Below are positions 46,162 to 50,227 of a stretch of DNA of 50,227 nucleotides, one piece after another. The notes under the pieces are model-generated. The model made no database searches and had not been told where the DNA came from. It saw only the letters and a list, made by a program, of their open reading frames with translations. Position 1 is the first letter of the stretch. Each line of letters opens with the position of its first letter. Made by a program: the position numbers and the translations under genes. Origin of the DNA: Nocardioides sp. PD653-B2 (GTDB lineage Bacteria; Actinomycetota; Actinomycetes; Propionibacteriales; Nocardioidaceae); contig NZ_BDJE01000029.1 in NCBI RefSeq assembly GCF_002117935.1, positions 1 through 50,227 of the forward strand. Direction: 5' to 3'.

Positions 46162-48117
46162 ATGGCACGCACGGGCCAGCAGATGCGGCAGCGGACGGCG
46201 AAGGCGATGGCTCAGCCGAAGACGGCGGGGTCCGGCCCTGTTCGGCCGGCCACGACGCCGAAGTCCGGGCTGGGCGACCGCCTGCGCTACCGCTTCGACA
46301 ACAGCATGGCGCGGGGGACGCCGGCGCTGATCGCCTGGCTGTGTGTCGTCACGCTGGTGCTGATCCTGGTCTTCTCGGTCATCGTCACGCTCTTCGGCCT
46401 CAACAAGCAGCAGCAGGGCGACTTCGGGACGTCGATGTTCGGCAACCTGCTGCACGCTCTCGACCCGGGCACGATCGGCGGCGACGGCGGCGGCTGGGAC
46501 TTCAAGCTCACCATGCTGGTGCTGACCATCGGCGGCCTGTTCGTCGTCAGCGCCCTGATCGGTGTGATCGCAGCGGGCATCGACACCAAGCTCGCCGACC
46601 TGCGGCGCGGCCGGTCGATCGTCCTCGAGAAGGACCACACCGTGATCCTCGGGTGGTCGGACTCGATCTTCACGATCGTGCGCGAGCTGACCGTCGCCAA
46701 CGAGAGCCGCCGCAAGCCGGTGGTCGTGATCCTCGCCGACCGCGACAAGGTCGAGATGGAGGAGGACCTGCGGGCCAAGGTCGACGACTTCCGCGGCACC
46801 CGCGTCATCTGCCGGTCCGGCTCGCCGATGGATCTCGACGACCTCGCGCTGAGCAGCCACCAGAGCGCCCGCTCGGTGATCCTGCTCGCCCCGGAGGGCT
46901 CCCAGGACCCCGACAGCGAGGTCATCAAGACCCTGCTCGCGCTGACGCACGGCGGCGCCGAGACGCCCCGCATCGTCGCCGAGATCCGCAACCCCACGAA
47001 CCTCGAGGCCGCCCGCCTGGTCGGAGCCGACCGGACGGTGCTGCTCGACATCCGGGAGACGGTGGCCAAGCTCGTCGTACAGACCTCGCGCCAGTCGGGC
47101 GCCGCGGCCGTCTACACCGAGCTGTTCGACTACGACGGCGACGAGATCTACTTCCTCGAAGAGCACTCCCTGGACGGCAAGACGTACGGCGAGGTGTTGC
47201 AGGCCTTCGAGGAGGCCTCGGTCATCGGCCTGATCTCGCCGGACGGACCCGAGCTCAACCCGCTGCCCGACACCCGGATCGACGGGCACACGCTCATCGT
47301 GGTCGCCGAGGACGACTCGGCGCTGGCCGGCGAGCCGAACTCCGTGACCGTGCCCGACCTCGACCAGCTCGGGACCGGGGCCGGGGAGGAGGAGCACCCG
47401 ACCCAGGCACTGCTGATCGGCTGGAACGAGCGGGCGCCGATCGTGCTCCGTGAGCTCGACCACTACGCGCCCCCGGGATCGAGCCTCACCGTGCTCACGT
47501 CGTTCGGCGTCCCGGCCGTGCCCGGCCTGCGCAACCTCGAGGTCACCGTCGCGCCGGGTCCGACGACCGACCGGGCCACGCTCGAGGAGCACGTGCTCGC
47601 AGGCCTCGACCAGGTGATCGTGCTCTGCTACTCCGACGACCTCGAGCCGCAGGCGGCCGACGCCCGCACGTTGGTGACGCTCCTGCACGTGCGCGACATC
47701 TTGTCCCGCTACGACTCACCGACGCCGGTCGTCAGCGAGATGCTCGACGACCGCAACCGGGTGCTGGCCCAGGTCGCCCACGTCGACGACGTGGTCGTCA
47801 GCGGCGAGATCGTCAGCCTGCTGGTCACCCAGCTCTCCGAGGACCACCGCCTCGAGGCGGTGTTCGGCCAGCTGCTCGGCAACGAGGGGAGCGAGATCTA
47901 CCTGCGCCCCGCCGAGTGGTACGTCGAGCCGGGCGCCGAGGTCAGCTTCGCGACGATCGTGGCCGGCGCGATCCGGCGCAACGAGACCGCGATCGGCTAC
48001 AAGTCCGAGTCGCTCGCGGAGGGCGACGTGTCGTTCGGCGTCCGCGTGAACCCGGCCAAGTCGGAGACGTTCCGGGTGCTGCCCGGCGACCGGGTGGTCG
48101 TCCTCGCCGACGACTGA
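46162..48117 (+). CDS. CASTOR/POLLUX-like ion channel protein
   Basis: 651 residues from the ATG at 46162. A basic N-terminus precedes TM1 (about 57-77) and TM2 (about 113-138), separated by a Gly/Asp-rich loop that could form the pore entrance. Two NAD-binding/RCK-like domains follow (first motif HTVILGWSDSIFTIVRELTVA, second QALLIGWNERAPIVLREL). This is the arrangement of the plant CASTOR/POLLUX and bacterial relatives (DUF1012). Plant members are Ca2+/K+ channels of the nuclear envelope; the bacterial role is unclear, perhaps K+ or Ca2+ flux. It is divergent from the MFS gene. Confidence 0.85.
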   Translation: MARTGQQMRQRTAKAMAQPKTAGSGPVRPATTPKSGLGDRLRYRFDNSMARGTPALIAWLCVVTLVLILVFSVIVTLFGLNKQQQGDFGTSMFGNLLHALDPGTIGGDGGGWDFKLTMLVLTIGGLFVVSALIGVIAAGIDTKLADLRRGRSIVLEKDHTVILGWSDSIFTIVRELTVANESRRKPVVVILADRDKVEMEEDLRAKVDDFRGTRVICRSGSPMDLDDLALSSHQSARSVILLAPEGSQDPDSEVIKTLLALTHGGAETPRIVAEIRNPTNLEAARLVGADRTVLLDIRETVAKLVVQTSRQSGAAAVYTELFDYDGDEIYFLEEHSLDGKTYGEVLQAFEEASVIGLISPDGPELNPLPDTRIDGHTLIVVAEDDSALAGEPNSVTVPDLDQLGTGAGEEEHPTQALLIGWNERAPIVLRELDHYAPPGSSLTVLTSFGVPAVPGLRNLEVTVAPGPTTDRATLEEHVLAGLDQVIVLCYSDDLEPQAADARTLVTLLHVRDILSRYDSPTPVVSEMLDDRNRVLAQVAHVDDVVVSGEIVSLLVTQLSEDHRLEAVFGQLLGNEGSEIYLRPAEWYVEPGAEVSFATIVAGAIRRNETAIGYKSESLAEGDVSFGVRVNPAKSETFRVLPGDRVVVLADD

Positions 48118-48143
48118 GCACGGGCTGCTGTTTGAATGGCGGG

Positions 48144-48701
48144 GTGAACGAGCTCTGGCTGGTCCGGCACGGCAAGACCCGGTGGAGCGCCGACGGCCGG
48201 CACACCTCGACCACCGACGTCCCGCTGCTGCCCGAGGGTGAGGAGGTCGCGGTCGCCCTGCGCGAGCGGCTCGCCGGCGAGCACTTCGCGCTGGTGCTGA
48301 CCAGCCCCCGGCTGCGGGCCCGCCGTACGGCGGAGCTGACCGGCTACCCCGACGCGGAGGTCGACGACGACCTCGCCGAGTGGGCCTACGGCGACTACGA
48401 GGGCATCACGACCGACGAGATCCGCGAGACCGACCCGGGCTGGACGATCTGGACGCACCCGACGCCCGGAGGCGAGACGGCCGAGCAGGTCTCCGCCCGC
48501 CTCGACCGGGTCATCGAGCGCGTGCACGCGGTCGAGGGCGCGACCCTCGCCTTCGGCCACGGCCACTCCCTGCGGGCGCTCGCCGCCCGGTGGCTCGGCC
48601 TGGAGGTCGTCAGCGGCCGGCACCTCCAGCTGGACACCGCCACCATCTCCGTCCTCGCCTACGAGCGCGAGTCGCCGGTCCTGCGGCACTGGAACTCCTG
48701 A
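48144..48701 (+). CDS. Histidine phosphatase family protein
   Basis: 185 residues from a GTG at 48144. The phosphoglycerate-mutase-like fold has the catalytic RHG at residues 8-10 (LWLVRHGKTRWSADGRHTS) and the second His in FGHGHSLRALAARW. The conserved Glu is in EWAYGDYEGI. The length suits small acid phosphatases and 2-carboxy-D-arabinitol- or alpha-ribazole-phosphatase-like members. The substrate cannot be chosen from sequence. It lies 26 bp after the channel gene and may be cotranscribed. Confidence 0.9.
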   Translation: MNELWLVRHGKTRWSADGRHTSTTDVPLLPEGEEVAVALRERLAGEHFALVLTSPRLRARRTAELTGYPDAEVDDDLAEWAYGDYEGITTDEIRETDPGWTIWTHPTPGGETAEQVSARLDRVIERVHAVEGATLAFGHGHSLRALAARWLGLEVVSGRHLQLDTATISVLAYERESPVLRHWNS

Positions 48702-48774
48702 CCGCTCCCGGTGGGCTGCAGGCGGCCTCGGGTGGCGCGCCGACAGGCCGGCAACGGGGCGGCGGTAGGTCGGC

Positions 48775-50031
48775 CTATATGCGTCGGGTGAAGCTGATCT
48801 TCCCGTCTGGTTGCTGGGTGGTGGTGAACGACGGGTCGTGGGCGCGGGTGTGGTGTTTGGGGCACAGCAGCCTGCCGTCCTTGGCGCTGGTGCCTCCGCC
48901 CTTCGACCAGGGGTGGTCGTGGTGGGCGTGGCAGAGTCCGGGTGGCCAGTCGCAGCCGGTGGCGGTGCAGCCCTGGTCTCGGAGGGCCATGGCGATGCGC
49001 ATGGGGGTGGTGTGGAAGCGGGTCTTGCGGCCGACGTCCAACACCTCGGAGGGTCCGCCGAGGACGGCGGGGATGATGCCGGCTTCGCAGGCCAGGCGTC
49101 GGGCGAGTCCGGGGGAGAGGTGTTCGCCGGTGTCCAGGTGGGCGGCCTGCAGGCGGCCCTCCAGGGTCTCGAGGGTCATGGTCACGACCACGGTGGCGTT
49201 GAGGCCGCCCGTGTTCGGGAGCTGGTCGACGGGGTAGCGCTGGATGAGCTCGGCGAACGCCCGGCCCATGCGTTCAGGTCCCGGTCGTCGCTCACCGAGG
49301 GGGCCCTGGGTGGCTTGGTGCTTGGGTGCGGCGATCGCGAGGAGTGCTTTCTTGAGCATGGCGCCGGTGAGGGCGTCGAGGGTGAACCGGCCGTGCACCC
49401 GTCCGTGGCCGTCCTCGGCCATCGTGAACCGGAGCGACTCCTGGGCCGCGCGTTCTTCGCGTTCCAGCAGTTTCGCTTCGCGTTCGTCGGCCTCCTCGGG
49501 GGCGATGACCTCGAACAGCCGCCGCCCCAGGATCCGCAGCGTCCTCGCGTCGTGGTGGGCGGCTTCGGCGACCAGGTGACGCTCCGCCTGCTCGACCAAC
49601 CCGGTGTCGAGGTCGGCGGGGAGCTGCTCGACCGCGGCCACGATGACCTGCGCCTGCTCCACCACGAGATCACCGGCGGCGAGAGCGACCCGGACCGGTT
49701 CGTGACCAGCACTCAACGCGGCGGCGAGACCCATCTGCCGGATCGCGTCGCGCCGGGTCTGGTTGGTGGCGTGCGCCCACCACACCGCGGTTGAGGTCGC
49801 ACCGGAGGACTCGCCCACGGCGGCTTCGTCGGCGTGCGCGGCGACGCGGAGCTTCAGCTCGGTGACCATGGCTTCGAGCTCGGTGCAGGCCACGAGAGTT
49901 GATGCGGTTTCGTCGCGGTCCATCGACCAGACGCTGGCGTCGGTGAGGTCGGCGACCTGGGCTCGCATCGACACCACGGCACGGGAGATCACGTGTCGTG
50001 GTGGGTTGTGCGTGCTGGTCGCCATACGCAT
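48775..50031 (-). CDS. DUF222/HNH endonuclease (13E12 type)
   Basis: 418 residues from the ATG at 50031; a GTG at 50034 and an ATG at 50025 are also in frame. An N-terminal DUF222 domain (about 30-300, with the long charged helix EADEREAKLLEREERAAQESLRF) is followed by a C-terminal HNH domain (CHAHHDHPWSKGG ... KDGRLLCPKHHTRAHD). The Asn of the usual NGRLLC is Asp here, so activity may be lowered. Such genes are multicopy in Actinobacteria, including the 13E12 repeats of M. tuberculosis, and behave like mobile-element cargo, although no ends or target duplication are seen. The physiological role is unknown. Confidence 0.88.
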   Translation of the reverse strand: MRMATSTHNPPRHVISRAVVSMRAQVADLTDASVWSMDRDETASTLVACTELEAMVTELKLRVAAHADEAAVGESSGATSTAVWWAHATNQTRRDAIRQMGLAAALSAGHEPVRVALAAGDLVVEQAQVIVAAVEQLPADLDTGLVEQAERHLVAEAAHHDARTLRILGRRLFEVIAPEEADEREAKLLEREERAAQESLRFTMAEDGHGRVHGRFTLDALTGAMLKKALLAIAAPKHQATQGPLGERRPGPERMGRAFAELIQRYPVDQLPNTGGLNATVVVTMTLETLEGRLQAAHLDTGEHLSPGLARRLACEAGIIPAVLGGPSEVLDVGRKTRFHTTPMRIAMALRDQGCTATGCDWPPGLCHAHHDHPWSKGGGTSAKDGRLLCPKHHTRAHDPSFTTTQQPDGKISFTRRI

Positions 50032-50129
50032 CACTCAACCAGGGACCACCGACAGTCAGGCCCTGACTTCCTGTGGATATCGGGGGTCTGGGGTCACGGT
50101 CTGGTAACAGTGTTTCGCCTTTGTCCACA

Positions 50130-50227
50130 GGGGTTTCGAGAGAGCATCGGTGGTTGAGGAGGTTGCGCAGCAACCGTCTCGAAACCCCCGCAGCCCATGC
50201 GCCTGTCTGGGTCCCCGGGGTTTCGAG
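50130..50227. repeat. Palindromic repeat family B at window end
   Basis: GGGGTTTCGAGA (50130-50141) and TCTCGAAACCCC (50177-50188) are a perfect 12-bp inverted pair. Between them GGTGGTTGAGG matches the copy at 26916, and a small hairpin GGTTGC/GCAACC lies at 50161-50175. GGGGTTTCGAG occurs again at 50217-50227, so the element continues past the window edge. Confidence 0.7.

Noticed and set aside
46042..47688. Long open frame antisense to the channel gene, continuous with the MFS gene
   Set aside because: Composition is Arg/Gly/Asp-rich shadow coding typical of GC-rich DNA, and the opposite strand encodes a well-supported protein family.
48775..50031. Homing endonuclease in a group I or II intron
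   Set aside because: It is a free-standing DUF222/HNH gene with its own start, and no intron structure or split host gene is visible.

Overview
The window is very GC-rich chromosomal DNA of a high-GC Gram-positive bacterium, most likely Nocardioidaceae (Nocardioides-like). The evidence is a WhiB2-type iron-sulfur regulator, F420 biosynthesis genes, MtrA-MtrB-LpqB, a SecA with a SEC-C tail, DUF3499/DUF5302/DUF5719/DUF6459 proteins, frequent GTG starts, and a dispersed palindromic repeat family of the kind I recall from Nocardioides. I see no tRNA or rRNA gene, CRISPR array, prophage or insertion sequence.

Positions 1-28.9 kb are a conserved actinobacterial backbone. From memory the order matches the M. 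tuberculosis region from fbiB/fbiA/whiB2 down to secA1 and Rv3235. It holds DUF3105, fbiB and fbiA on the minus strand. On the plus strand are whiB2, a GT2 glycosyltransferase with its DUF5719 partner, and then, past one minus-strand gene for a degenerate zincin-like protein, DUF3499, manB, a Trm112-like protein, a TobH-like SIS protein, an acyltransferase, a CDF transporter, a racemase, ahcY, mtrA-mtrB-lpqB, comF, hpf, an orphan NarL-type regulator, a YcaQ-like glycosylase and secA. A DUF6459-LysM pair lies on the minus strand. Between comF and hpf is a 438-nt gap, the only gene-free stretch over 300 bases. It carries a large structured RNA closed by a perfect 15-bp stem, best explained as a raiA-motif RNA.

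Positions 28.9-32.4 kb hold a minus-strand operon (MgtE-N/CBS protein, DUF1003, Mrp, TatB). It ends in an unusual block of five repeat units with a 32-33 bp period, two in one orientation and three in the other.

Positions 32.4-43.9 kb are the accessory region and the most interesting part. It contains three P-loop sulfotransferase-like proteins, two exported endonuclease/exonuclease/phosphatase (EEP) fold proteins, two exported phospholipase D-like proteins with incomplete HKD motifs, a LicD-methyltransferase fusion and a short coiled-coil protein, nearly all on one strand with tight spacing. I read it as a candidate cell-surface locus that modifies a phosphodiester or sulfated polymer. No such system is known to me, and the substrate cannot be deduced from sequence.

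Positions 41.5-50.2 kb return to metabolism and housekeeping: an acyl-CoA dehydrogenase, a MaoC hydratase, an MFS exporter, a CASTOR/POLLUX-like channel protein, a histidine phosphatase and a DUF222/HNH endonuclease. The window ends inside a second palindromic repeat family.
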